Position numbers and translations under genes: made by a program. DNA of 64,000 nt from Paragonimus skrjabini miyazakii (lineage: Eukaryota; Platyhelminthes; Trematoda; Plagiorchiida; Troglotrematidae). Below the pieces are notes generated by a model. It did not search any database. It had not been told where the DNA came from and saw only the letters and a program-made list of their open reading frames with translations. Below, one piece after another: positions 9,641 to 20,602 of the stretch. Where the stretch lies: assembly GCA_014338405.1 (NCBI GenBank), contig JTDE01021153.1, forward strand, positions 1-64,000, read 5' to 3'. How positions within the stretch are numbered: position 1 is the first letter of the stretch; each line of letters begins with the position of its first letter.

Positions 9641-12600
9641 TTTTATGTACCTACCAAACATGAGTAACCTAAACGTAATGGTGAATTTGTTATTACAATC
9701 AAAATTTCCCTTTTAAATGTCGTTTTTCATATGTGGAACTTAAAAGTGATCATCAAAACGCGTACCCTTGAAAATAATCTTCCTTAACCTTCATAGGTGT
9801 AGGTGACAATTTCTCGTTTGGTGAAAGTATGTAGCTACTAAGCTGATGCGCCACTCGAAGATAGCATCATGCGGTCTTTCGTACGTTTCTCGATAACAGT
9901 CTGAAGATCAGGTCTTTCAAAAATAAGGTTGCATACTTTTCAAACGGCTACGGTTAAATTGGGTAGCGAACTGAATGACTAACTCTCGTGAACCTTTTAT
10001 CTCAAGTGGTCCAACACAGTTTTGAGGAGGTAAGAAGTTGAAGATAGCAGAGATCAACGAAGTACCCTTGCGGAATGGTGCACATGATTTTTGCAAACTA
10101 TCTGAGCTCCGCTTCAAAGTCCGCAACTGACTTGAATATTAGCTACACTCATTTTGCGCGCTCAAGAATTCAAAGAAGAAATTACTCGTAGAAACTGCAC
10201 TGTATAAAGGTTAGTTCTGCTTTTCCTTTTATCTAGTTGCACCTAGACATACAGGAAACAAGCAGAAAGTTGGAATTGTTATTTCTGAGTCTTTATTGAT
10301 ATGACCTACAATGTTTTAGCTGTAATTGATAACTTTTTCCCGCCGGAGGCCTTAACGTTGCCCCAGCGGGTAATTTGTCACCCAAACTTTCTGCCCCCTT
10401 TATCACTCGGCGGTTTTGAGGTTGAGGTATGTACGAGGTATGGGGCAGCTCGAAAGGAAATCCATGTATCAGGTTTTAATCGGTTGCCTTGTTTTCACAA
10501 TGCAAGTATCTGATACAGTTTCCTCAGTCACTGAGTTAACACCAGGAGTAACGGAAAGTAATTGCTTCGGATGTAAACAAGATCATTGTTAAATAATAAA
10601 TATTCAGGGTCTGTTGAGCTTAAATTTAAAAAAGCATGTGATTTCATCACCGTGATATTTGCTCATAAGATACTTCAAGATGGGGTATTTGCCTCACTGA
10701 TGGTTGGCTAGACATTGTCCGGCTAGCAAAACCCTGATGTGACAAATTCTAGCACGTCTAACACAAACCGCATAATGCTACATCCTACATACTGGGTCAC
10801 ATCGACGGTTGGGTCGTTCCAAAGTGGATAACAGTGACTGATTCCATAATCATAAGTAGTGTCAGACATACCTCTGATATCACATATGCATACCACTTAG
10901 GATTAGATTTGTTCGGATGACCCTTTTTTATCAGCACCTGGTTTAGTTGTGCGTACTACCAAGCTGAATACAACTTTTGATTGATGGAAATTCGTTCACG
11001 TTCTTCCAAAGCCCTTCTTTAAAACTGAATATTATCAGAAGCAGAATAAATTAGGCATATTTCATCCTAACCAACTCGTTTTTAGCTTGGTATTATTAAT
11101 GGAACACAAGTATATCTGTGACATGAGTAAAAGATGTTGCATGCTCTCACATACACGTTTCGTTTGACAGCCTCATTCATTGGTGTTAAGATGACGTATA
11201 TGGTGGAACGTTATACAGCTTGCGCTCAGTCATGTGACCAAAGGAACAAGGTTTGTGATGAATTAACATGATGTGTTCTCACCAATGTTGGCAAGTGCGT
11301 GTTAACCACACACGTTTCTAGTGTTTCTTCAGTGTGCCAAATGCAGCACGAACATACCGGGGGGAATCAGGTGCAATAGAGAGATAAAAATTGTCAGTGT
11401 TTCGATCTACGAGGCCAAATAACTTGAAATTGAATCATATAGGCTGTAAGTAGCTTGTACGATAACTACTATGGTCCTCAAACGATAAATCCTAGGTAAA
11501 AAATACCAAGTAGAAGTGAGCAGTCCAATGTTTCGACACGAGGGTATTAAGTGTTAAATATGCAAACACATTGTGATGGTCTGTGCGACTGTCAATCGAC
11601 AGTCAGTAACTTGGTTTGTTTGGACTACTCGGACTCGGTAACTCGACAGAAATGGTTTACCTGGATTCATCGAATGAGTTGATTCAAACTGGTGTATAGT
11701 AGCTGAATAATTGCAAACTTTTATCAATATTCAGGTTGATCACATAGGATGGTGTTATCCGGTGGGTATGCATAATCACCTTGTCGAATAGTTTCTGCGA
11801 AAACGAACTAAAAGTTAACCACAATAGGAACCTTGTGAACGGGCAATACATATTTGAATTGGGAGCTCATGTCTAGCGGGCAGATAAGCAGAAATTATGT
11901 GTGTTGATTGTAACCACGTTGAGCGGACATACACGCAGCTGCCTTGTCGTCTTTGATGAGTAATGGAATAAAACCAGAATTCTGTTTGTGGCTGGAAGTC
12001 TATCCGTTTTTTGTGTTCGCGTGGACTGACGAGTGTTCCGAGCAAACATTTTCAGCATATATAATAAACCATTTTTTTCTACAATACCCAGAATACAAGT
12101 TCGTTAAGTATGGACAAGGTACTGCATTTACCTTACTCTAGCCTACCACCTGGCATTGAGTGATGGTTGCACTACAAACATCGTCAAAAGCTACAGAGGG
12201 ACACTTCAAGTGTATAACTTTAAGGTTCTAGATCTACATCATGATGACTTTCAACTTTTTACTCATAAGATGTAATGACCAATATAACTCGATCTATCGC
12301 AATGCTGTGTGAATTTAAGTGTTACTTCAAGTTTTGTTGTATTGAAGCTTTATTGTAGTGTCATCATTCGGATTTTAGTGGTTAGTTCAGTGACGATGCG
12401 ATATTGCAGTTTCTGGGAAGCTAATGAGATGGTCATAATTGATAGGAGTCTACAGACTTTGTGTTTGAAAATGTTGCGAATCAGTGGTACCTACTAGCAA
12501 ATGGACACTTTCAAACATACAAAACTTGGAGCTTCCAGGAAGATTTAGAAGAAACACCTGAGCCCCACCAACTAGAGCGGAAATCGGGGCTACGGCTTTC

Positions 12601-13289
12601 GATCTGGTTTACACTGATACAAAGGTTACCCAATTATTGACGATTTTCTGGTTCAGCAAAGGTGATACATGTCTATCAGACTCATCCTGGTTTACACCAA
12701 CCACACAACGTACTGATTAGCTGAGTATTTCGGTTTTATAGGAAACCTCTGCTAATACGTATGGTAAATCTTTGGAACACTTAGATAATTCGACATTCCC
12801 GTCGTTGGAAGAGGATACGTTTACTAGCTTTGATGTTAAATGTTTCCACTAAATAAATGAACAGATCACAGTTATTTGCTTCGCTGAACATTGGGCACAG
12901 TCTAGCTGGTTTTCCGAATTTAACTGCCTACAGTATAATTATAGTTGGTGAGTTAAGTGCGACAACTGAATGTCTTACCGTCGAAGGCGGATATTACCTG
13001 CACATAAATGGAGTGATAACAGTTTAGACCGTCTTAGTGATAGTGAGCGACATATTCTGCGTCCTATTACGACAATCCGCAGACAAATCTTATCAACTGT
13101 TTGTTGGCAAGGAGACTTCGTATATCTAACTAACATACTTCCAGTTGGTGTGCAGTGGACCTAAGCAAAGGATTGCGGTAAGCGAGTACTAAGACCTCAC
13201 TAAAACTTCCCATACAGTCATCTGTGTATTTCCGTACAAAAAACCTTACCAATATGGTATGAATGTACCGCTATTTCTGTGTCCCACAG
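9641..13289. other. AT-rich stretch without recognised gene
   Basis: Several short open frames on both strands (for example 10301-10513, 12045-11815 minus and 12970-13164) were read and none shows a known domain or plausible exon edges with homology. The last 150 bases may already be part of the CR1-like element that follows. Confidence 0.4.
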
Positions 13290-13880
13290 ATTAACTCAAG
13301 GTCTACTGCTACGACTTCTGGAAAACGTTTGACTCAGTGAGCCATCGATTATTATGCTTCAAAGTCCAGACTTTTGGTTTTTCCCCAAGACTGCTACGAT
13401 GGTTACGAGACTGTCTGATAAACCAGATCTTTCGTGCAGAAACTGCAGGAGAAAGGTCTATAGTGTATGCGACGTCTTACGAGTCAGCGTTGGGACCACT
13501 GTCACAATTGACTATCTCCAATTTTCTCACCATAGCTTGAAATGTTCCTCCTACATCTTTGCCGATGACTTGAGAGAAAACACTTGTTGCATATGCACTC
13601 AAGAAGATGTGAATACTACTGTAAGGTAGACAGATGAGTAGCAGTTATTGTTGAATGTAGACAGATGCAGATGACTGTTTGTTGAAAATCAGACAGCTTT
13701 GTCCAGGTTCCGTGGTAAAGATGAACAGAAATAATTGGGATAGGGCGGATAGCTACGAACTTGTGAGTAATGTTAGCGGGGTTTTTAAAGTCTACAACCG
13801 GTGTCCTCAAGAGAATAGAAAGGGAAAAATAGATCACCACACATGTTGCAACGAAACTTTGTTACACCGAAAATGTTAAC
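13290..13880 (+). pseudogene. CR1/Jockey-like reverse transcriptase relic
   Basis: The RT palm is readable with frame changes. FWKTFDSVSHRLLCFKVQTFGFSPRLLRWLRDCL lies at about 13315-13415 (motif A, 'DF.KAFDSVSH', with the first aspartate kept). A degraded 'SGVPQGSVLGPLLF' appears as ESALGPLSQL near 13482. The catalytic FADD is at 13558-13569. Remnants of the thumb region such as VDRCR and PGSVVKMNRNN follow to about 13740. Stops and indels show that it is inactive. No endonuclease was found upstream, as expected for a 5'-truncated LINE copy. Confidence 0.7.
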
Positions 13881-15300
13881 GATTTAAGGATCGTACATGA
13901 AGCTACGCTTGGAATTTTGTTTACAGGTCAGAGGTCAAGACATGGGAAAGGACACCGAAGTTCTTGGAAAAATCCGATTATTTTACACGAGATTGCTAGA
14001 CAAAATGGAGGTTAACCTATATGAAGAGAGGGTAAGTGAACAAACCTTAGCAAAGTTCATGTAGAAAAATTTAGATTCATTCCCGGAAGAGACACGAATA
14101 CCATTGTTTAAATTACAATCAGTTTGAGAGGGTGCTGGATGAAATTTTCTTTTAGGGCGGACTTCTTTCGCTGTCGGGTAATCATTAGCTGAAATTTGCT
14201 TGCACAGAGTGTTATATCCATAGACCGCATGAGGGTACTAAAGAGAACGTTCGATTAGCTTTGAAGTTTCTGTTTTCTAACTTGTTGTCAGAAGTTCGTC
14301 TACGTTGTTTTTCTTGCTACTATTATTCTTCTCACATACTTAAGTAGGTGAGCTTTTCATCCTGAATTATCTATAGCAGTATCCCTTGTTTTCTGTAAGA
14401 TCTGAAAAGCCTGCATTAATGACCCTCTGACGGATCTAGAAAACAAAAGCACGAGTAACATTCATTATTCCCTTTTCAAAAGCGCAAAATAGTATGCATG
14501 GATGGTAGCCATCAGCGTGGGCAATGTAGCATGTTTCCTATTACATACGGTATTGAAAGTATGTCTTCCGTTATCATCGCAGCGCTGGATGCCTTCAGAA
14601 AATCGTCGATGCAAGAAAATTGTCGATTCCTGGTCATAGCTATTTTATCCTGAAAACTAAATTGAGCCGAACAGAAAGATGGCTGGAGTATTGTTTGGTT
14701 AGTTCTTTGCAACTGTTGTTGTATCCCAAGTTTCCAATCCATGTCAACAGGCGTTCATGTTATTTATCCCTGAACTACATCTAACATATTACCTGGCATT
14801 ACTTTAAACGGACAGGAGGAAAAGTATGTAAACAGTTGACAGTATTACTGAAAGGTAGATATTTCAAAGTGAGCTCGACCAATCACATTGCTGAAACAGG
14901 ACGCACTGACTTCCACTTGATGCCTCTGAAGGTGAAATATTGTATATAAGACACTTTCTTCTCATTGAACAACTTTTAAAAGGCTGAAAGCAAGTTATAG
15001 CAGTCCATGGTCGAGATCCAAGGACGAACGTCTAGGTAGAGTTTAGCCTACCTCTCAAATGCGTCTTTAATGCGGAGAATGCAAATATGACCTAGGGGTA
15101 GTAGCAGTACTGTGGGGAACCTCTCACTTGAAGACCTTCGTCTTGGAGTTGAAATACTGCGTTCGCTTTACCTTGAGTTAAATATTCAACGTTGTCGATC
15201 ACTCTATATGAATGGTGTTCACATAACTGACAGAGCATCATAATGTAGGGAAAAGGCGTCCAGTAAAACACAACTGGCTGGTTACCATGCCACAAGCGCG
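13881..15300. other. Stretch without recognised gene
   Basis: The first part may be the decayed 3' end of the CR1-like copy. The minus-strand frames 14742-14512 and 15295-15092 show no recognised domain. Confidence 0.35.
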
Positions 15301-15972
15301 CTCGCGTTTATGAGTCAGCATTCCAGCCCACAACGCCCCCAGGTTTCCGTTCAAACGTCGTGTGAACTTCTGCCCGGTTTATGTGTGTGATCGGCCTGTC
15401 TGTTGGGGTTTTTTTCTTCTGTCATTCTGCGTCCGTTGGCGCGATTTAGTTGGGTAATGGCTATGCCGGTCGCTCGTGTTGTTCCCCATCAATTCACTAT
15501 GGGGTTTGACCGTACTCCACCACCGTGTCGAGATATTCCTTCGAGTGTTGGAATAATCGCTCGTCCGATTTGGATGTCCATCCTATTTTACCCGCCATGT
15601 CGTGCCCGTTGGACCGATCCAGTCGAGCGATAACTCACCCGGTCGCCCTCGATTTGCTCGTTTTGGGTTTTTGGACGTATTTCTCTTCCGCGTTGAGGTA
15701 TTCCGCCGAATGTTGGAATGCTCACACCTCTGACCTGATACTCCACCACAATAGGGCTACGAAGCTGGTTTTAAAGTGAAAAATTGCTAACATTAGATTG
15801 CTTAAGCTTGTGCGCCATATGCACGTTGTATATAGTTTCACACACTTTAATCTCACCAGCATTTATTACGATTCCGAAATTTTTCCTCCTACTTCAAACT
15901 ATGGTTTTCACCAGAAGCTGGCGTGATCAGAATTCAGGTGCAGCTAGCTTTCTCCCAGTTGCAAAAGTTTAA
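15301..15972 (+). repeat. GC-rich LTR/leader-like block
   Basis: This GC-rich block stands out from its AT-rich surroundings. It contains an imperfect internal repeat: TCGAGATATTCCTTCGAGTG.. near 15526 and TTGAGGTATTCCGCCGAATG.. near 15694, both running into TTGGAAT and CTCACACCTC/CGCTCGTCCG. A piece near 15345-15395 (GGTTTCCGTTCAAACGTCGT) recurs at about 56908-56965. A short frame opens at 15901 with MVFTRSWRDQ, which could be a gag start after an LTR. An LTR-retrotransposon origin is inferred from composition and layout, not proved. Confidence 0.35.
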
Positions 15973-16140
15973 GTAACCAAAGTACTCCAACGGACAAAAC
16001 ATAGAAGGGCGAAATTTTTTTCAGCTGCAACTCAATTGTGAAAATTGAATTCCGGTTGGGTACTATTTAAATTGTGAAGTTTGCCGAACTACTCATAAGT
16101 AAGATATATGATTATACAAACGGAATATGAAGCATGAATG

Positions 16141-16376
16141 ATCGCGGCTGTTGCAATCCCACAGACTTTCCAATCGGCCGCTTTCGAGAAGAAGCACTAG
16201 ACTAGAGTTTCGTTCCCATTAGAGCTCATCAGTAGTGCATATGCTTGCCAGTACCCGGACTAGAACCCCGGCCACGCTTTCATGAGACAACCATGTTGAC
16301 CACTGCGCCATTGACCTTACACTAGGCACAACCGAATTATCATACGTGAACTATCTCAACCACTTTCGCTTGAGAG
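16141..16376 (-). mobile_element. tRNA-headed SINE with hammerhead ribozyme, copy B
   Basis: In minus-strand sense it begins at about 16376 (CTCTCAAGCGAAAGTGG). It has box A TGGCGCAGTGG at 16310-16300 and box B GGTTCTAGTCC at 16267-16257, then the hammerhead, then the tail with TGGGATTGCAACAGCC. The tRNA-like part resembles a tRNA with CAT in the anticodon area (TCTCATGAAAG). It is the clearest complete head among the copies, with both polymerase III boxes at tRNA-like spacing. Confidence 0.75.
16194..16238 (-). ncRNA. Hammerhead ribozyme motif (SINE copy B)
   Basis: Minus sense: GCACTA, the canonical CTGATGA, stem II GCTCT/GGAAC around AATG, GAAA, degenerate stem III ACTC/TAGT, GTC, TAGTGC. 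Stem I keeps all six pairs. Stem II has one mismatch and one wobble pair, and stem III one mismatch, so activity is doubtful. Predicted cleavage lies between 16200 and 16199. Confidence 0.65.
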
Positions 16377-19300
16377 TAATGATCAGGTTGTCCGATCACC
16401 TCCAGAGGATACACAGTAACTGTCTATCAACTCCAATCGATGACCGCTCGAATAGAATTTCTCTCCAGGTTGAAATCGCAGAAATCATTGACTTGTTGAG
16501 CGATATTTTGTTTACTGATGATGATGTTCAAGTTACATAGAAGCCAAAATCTCCTAGTATTCATCAGTCTAGTCACGAGTGGATATTCTCCAAATCTTAA
16601 ACGATCAGATTATCACCACTCAGTTCATAAAAGCATCAGAGAACGAATGCAGTACTACCTACCCTCTCGACTTTCAAGCGACACTACACAACATTCAAAG
16701 GTACAACGTTGGCATGCGTTATCAACTAATCATTTATTTCTAGGTTCAGCACATCCGCTAAACGTTTGACCTGTCCTGTCGCCGCTAGCCAGCGAAGCGA
16801 AATATCTTTGCACATTTAACTGTAGTTGTAAAACAAACTTATTTCATTTATCGCAAGACTGCAAGAAACGTCTATAATCTCTGTTGCCTGTAAGCAGACG
16901 GTGAGTTCATAGAATCAAAATAAGAAAACTGGAGCCACTTCAGAATATCCTATGACGCACAAATTCAAGGAAAACATGGAAATCCTGGCAGACGACGAAG
17001 TCCGTTAATTTTTGCGCCCACGGAAAACCCTTCAATACCGACTTGTAAAGATATAACACTTATCCCGATTGTTTACCGAGCTAGTAGCATTCACAAGATA
17101 AACCGCACACTATGTTTGGCTAATAATACAGTTCAAGCAACTTGATAATTTGAAGAAAGAACTGTTGAATAGAGAAGACACATGCTACCCGCTGAGTGAC
17201 GCATAACACTTAAGAAAACGGCAGCATGAATTAGCCGTTAAGATGCACACCTTAGCTAATGGGCGAAATGTCGAATACTTCGATGTTCAAATGATATAGA
17301 CTGATACCAAATCTATTAAACAATCCCCCGACCAAAATGGAAGATTTTCTACTGAATGCGCATATCCACGTCAGCAATCTACTTCCTAACGGGGACAGCT
17401 CACTGTGCGATTTACACCAAGTCGCTGGGTTTGAATAAACACGATAGGTCCACTACTGAATTATCAGGTCCAGTATTTGTGTTTCATTCATCCAACATTC
17501 CGAGTGTGCATGACTTACTGTGGATCAAAGAGCTCAGGTGACGCGTGGTTCGTTGATCGGCTGCATGATCAGACCAAGCTCGCTCATTCGTAGTCCTGAG
17601 TTGAAGCTGATGCTGATTAACGTTTCCCATTTACTGAATTCCTGAGCATATGGATTACGACAGAGTTGGTCCCGTTGAATTCGTCTGATTTGAACGTGAG
17701 AAACGTCTGCGATAAGTTTAAGCGATGTCATCTATCGAAGCAATAATCCGCTACTATAACGGAGTTTGATTATTCCGAAAATTCTCATTCAGTCATAGAA
17801 CAGGAAGCGTAACAAGCGCTTTTGATAAAATCTCATCAGACCGTTACAGTTATAAAGGAAAGTAAAACTAAAATCGGTCACTTGCGAAGCTTGGTTTTGG
17901 TAAAAATGCACTCTTTCAATTTAGTGCTTCTGTACGCCAATTAGGTGTTAACTGTCTATGTATGGATCAGATGAGTCACCAGTTGACATCAGCAGTGCAC
18001 AGACGCTCATAGCTATGCGCACAATCACCTGCATACTGATGACGTCCCCATATCTGCAAATGGAACGTTCGCAACGCCGAAGTCATCGACCAACCGAATA
18101 GCTCTACTTATCACATATGTTCCCACATGCTTCATCACCCGAAATTTCAACAAACCTGGCTAGTGTCTCAGAAGCCCATAACATTTTTGCTAACAATGAT
18201 TAGAAATTCCTGAACCCAATACACATATCAGAATAGATGTACGTAGGTAGAACTATAGGTCCCGTTATTCACTTGTAACCAATATATTTACACAGAATTT
18301 CTTCACGAGTAGCATCTTACATAAGTCAAGGTTTTAAAATATGTCTAAAATTTAGTTGAGGTCAGTAATTTGAACAAAATAATACGCTGAATAACTCTCT
18401 AACAATAAAATGATATAGTACAGTAACAAACATTTTACCTAGTCATATTGTTCAAATACTTTATTCAGCATACATTTCATGTTTCTTTTTTACGGTTGAC
18501 TTCATTTGAACATATATTCCATCGGAACAAACTTATCTATGGTGTCAAATATGTGTAGATTTGAACCAAGACCGCTTAGAAATGTGGATTTTGCTCACAT
18601 CTTTTGAACAACCCTTCCCTGATGGTGTTAGCCATCTACATGATTGCCGTCTTATCTGATTTCACCCATTTAGTTTGTTTTCGATTGTCTTTTTTCCGAT
18701 ATTATTTTCGCAGGCTTCATGGTTTCGGGCTTCTTCAGCATCTTGTCTCAGGTGAAATACTTTTATAGAATTAACGCGGGCAGCTTGAACATGCATTGAA
18801 ATAAAACTTAACACATCTATTCACGTTCGCTGTTTTCGTTGTGTGAAGTTGTCTGGAAATAATATATGCTAAGGATAAACTGTGAGTCCATTAAACAATT
18901 TTCAAATAGGTTTTTCACCTTATCTAGTTTAGTAGATGGAAGCTTTCTAATGGTTTTGATCAGAAGATAACCGCGGATATAAAGATGCTGGACAAGAAGG
19001 GCAGAAAGCTACAAGTTGTTTGTCTATTTCGCCATTCTTTCAGAGGTTTGGGTGAGCTTACTAGTCATTGTACTGACAGGCGCGTCTTATTCTACTCAAT
19101 GTCATTCTTATTTATTTTGCTAGTATTTCGACCAGTGGATCTCCGTTTGTCATGTTAATCTGCTGTGTTAATCAGTTCTTTCACTTTCTACAAACTAATT
19201 CTTTTTGAAGTCTCACTTGAATGCCCTAAGATGTTTCGTCAGCTAGTGGTTGCTGACAGGCATAGATTTGATCGAAACATTGAGTTGTTTATCATCTGAG

Positions 19301-20159
19301 TCATGGTCCCGGTCACAAAAACGTGTATGCATGCACCTTCCGTATTTATGGCGGTGTTATGCCCTGACAGCTGACCCACTGCGCAAGACAGTTAATCGAA
19401 GTCGTTCGCTTCCCGGAGTATGATAAGAAAACTTTGGCGCATCATATTACAGTAGTTCCCCCATGTTCTTGAATTCAACTAAACATCCCACTCATTGATA
19501 CTATTTGTAACAAGGACCCTTCAAGACCACTGATAGATATAACCAAGCGCACAGAACAAATGTACAGCCGACTTAATTCTGCAATAGCACAGCCTGTCTG
19601 TATAATCATTTGATTGGTAGTCTGATTTGGTATGGGATCACTATACTAACACGAGCTCTGCAATTAAAGGACACATTTCAACACTGCCGTGCTAACGACA
19701 GTTGCCATCAATCTCACCAAACATTCTGTAACCTATTGCTCACACTAATTGTGCTAAACGCCCACCTTCTGGAAACTTCTGTTTAGAACCTACCTAAATG
19801 ACAGAAGTAACATAACGACAGCAACTGCTGCTGGAAATAAACGTACGCACTTTGCCATTTCTATTTTAACGATGGAAAACAGATAGCTAGTTGTCGTACC
19901 AGCCACTTGTAGATACAGCTTATTCCATGATATACAATTGCCTCGATCAAGCTTCTATTTCAGACAAAGCAGTTCATGTCATTTCAAGTCAAATGATAAC
20001 GACTTTATGAACACATTTCCCTGTGGTAGAGGACGTTCTGAAGCTCCTATAGAATCTCCTGAAATGCTCCCAATCATAAAGGATTCCGGGAGATGATCTT
20101 TTCCTACAGATGCATGAGGATCACTTCCCACGGTACATGCTTAGTACCTCTTATGGGTG
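16377..20159. other. AT-rich stretch without recognised gene
   Basis: Frames at 16346-16540, 16518-16769, 17356-17541 and 17731-17534 (minus) have no recognised domain. No SINE or LINE copy is recognised. It is upstream intergenic DNA of the first TAL-type gene. Confidence 0.4.
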
Positions 20160-20385
20160 ACTGAATAATACTCTTTAACACGTTCGTTAAATCTTCTCGA
20201 ATTCAGCCCTATTTTAAAGGCAGGTTGCACAAAATCGATCGCTGAACCGGAAAAACATACAGTGTGATTGCAATTTAATCTTGTACAAACAGGACAGTAC
20301 TTGGCAAGTGGAACTAAAACAACTCTACACAAAATTACTTCAGTCAATAGGCAAGTGGAATGCTACACAAATACAATGTTTGCTT
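20160..20385 (+). promoter_or_regulatory. Upstream region conserved with second TAL-type gene
   Basis: The segment aligns with about 53590-53795, upstream of the paralogue. Matching blocks in order are GGTTGCAC/CGTTGCAC, TCGATCG, ACAGTGTGATTGCA/ACAATGTGATTACA, and AACAACTCTACACAAAA/AACAACTCTGCACAAAA. The last block is the strongest. It lies about 170 to 130 bases before the start codon. Similarity outside coding DNA suggests that the duplication carried the promoter, or that these blocks are under selection. Confidence 0.55.
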
Positions 20386-20397
20386 ATTAATCCGCAG

Positions 20398-20405
20398 TAT
20401 ATAAA
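20398..20405 (+). promoter_or_regulatory. TATA box of first TAL-type gene
   Basis: TATATAAA lies 81 bases before the start codon, and the paralogue has TATAAAA at a similar place. Transcription probably starts 25-30 bases downstream, near 20430. Confidence 0.55.
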
Positions 20406-20485
20406 CCAACACGACTGAGTGTGATCTAACATCGAACGACCTAATATTGGAAGTGGTTCAATCACAGCCAATTGTCAGATATACA

Positions 20486-20602
20486 ATGGAACCATTTTTA
20501 AATATCTACTTTTGCATTGATAAGGACGATAGCGGAATTATTACAATAGAAGAGTTGGAAGATTATGTCAATTCGCATAACTTAGACCCAATGATGGTGA
20601 CG
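20486..20602 (+). CDS. TAL-type gene 1, exon 1 (EF-hand 1)
   Basis: 117 nt, 39 codons, ending in phase 0 before GTAAGC. It encodes MEPFLNIYF.. with the complete first EF-hand loop. 27 of 39 residues are identical to exon 1 of the second gene. Confidence 0.88.

Noticed and set aside
20447..20485. Extended start of TAL-type gene 1 at an in-frame TTG
   Set aside because: Non-ATG starts are not expected here, and the paralogue aligns from the ATG at 20486.
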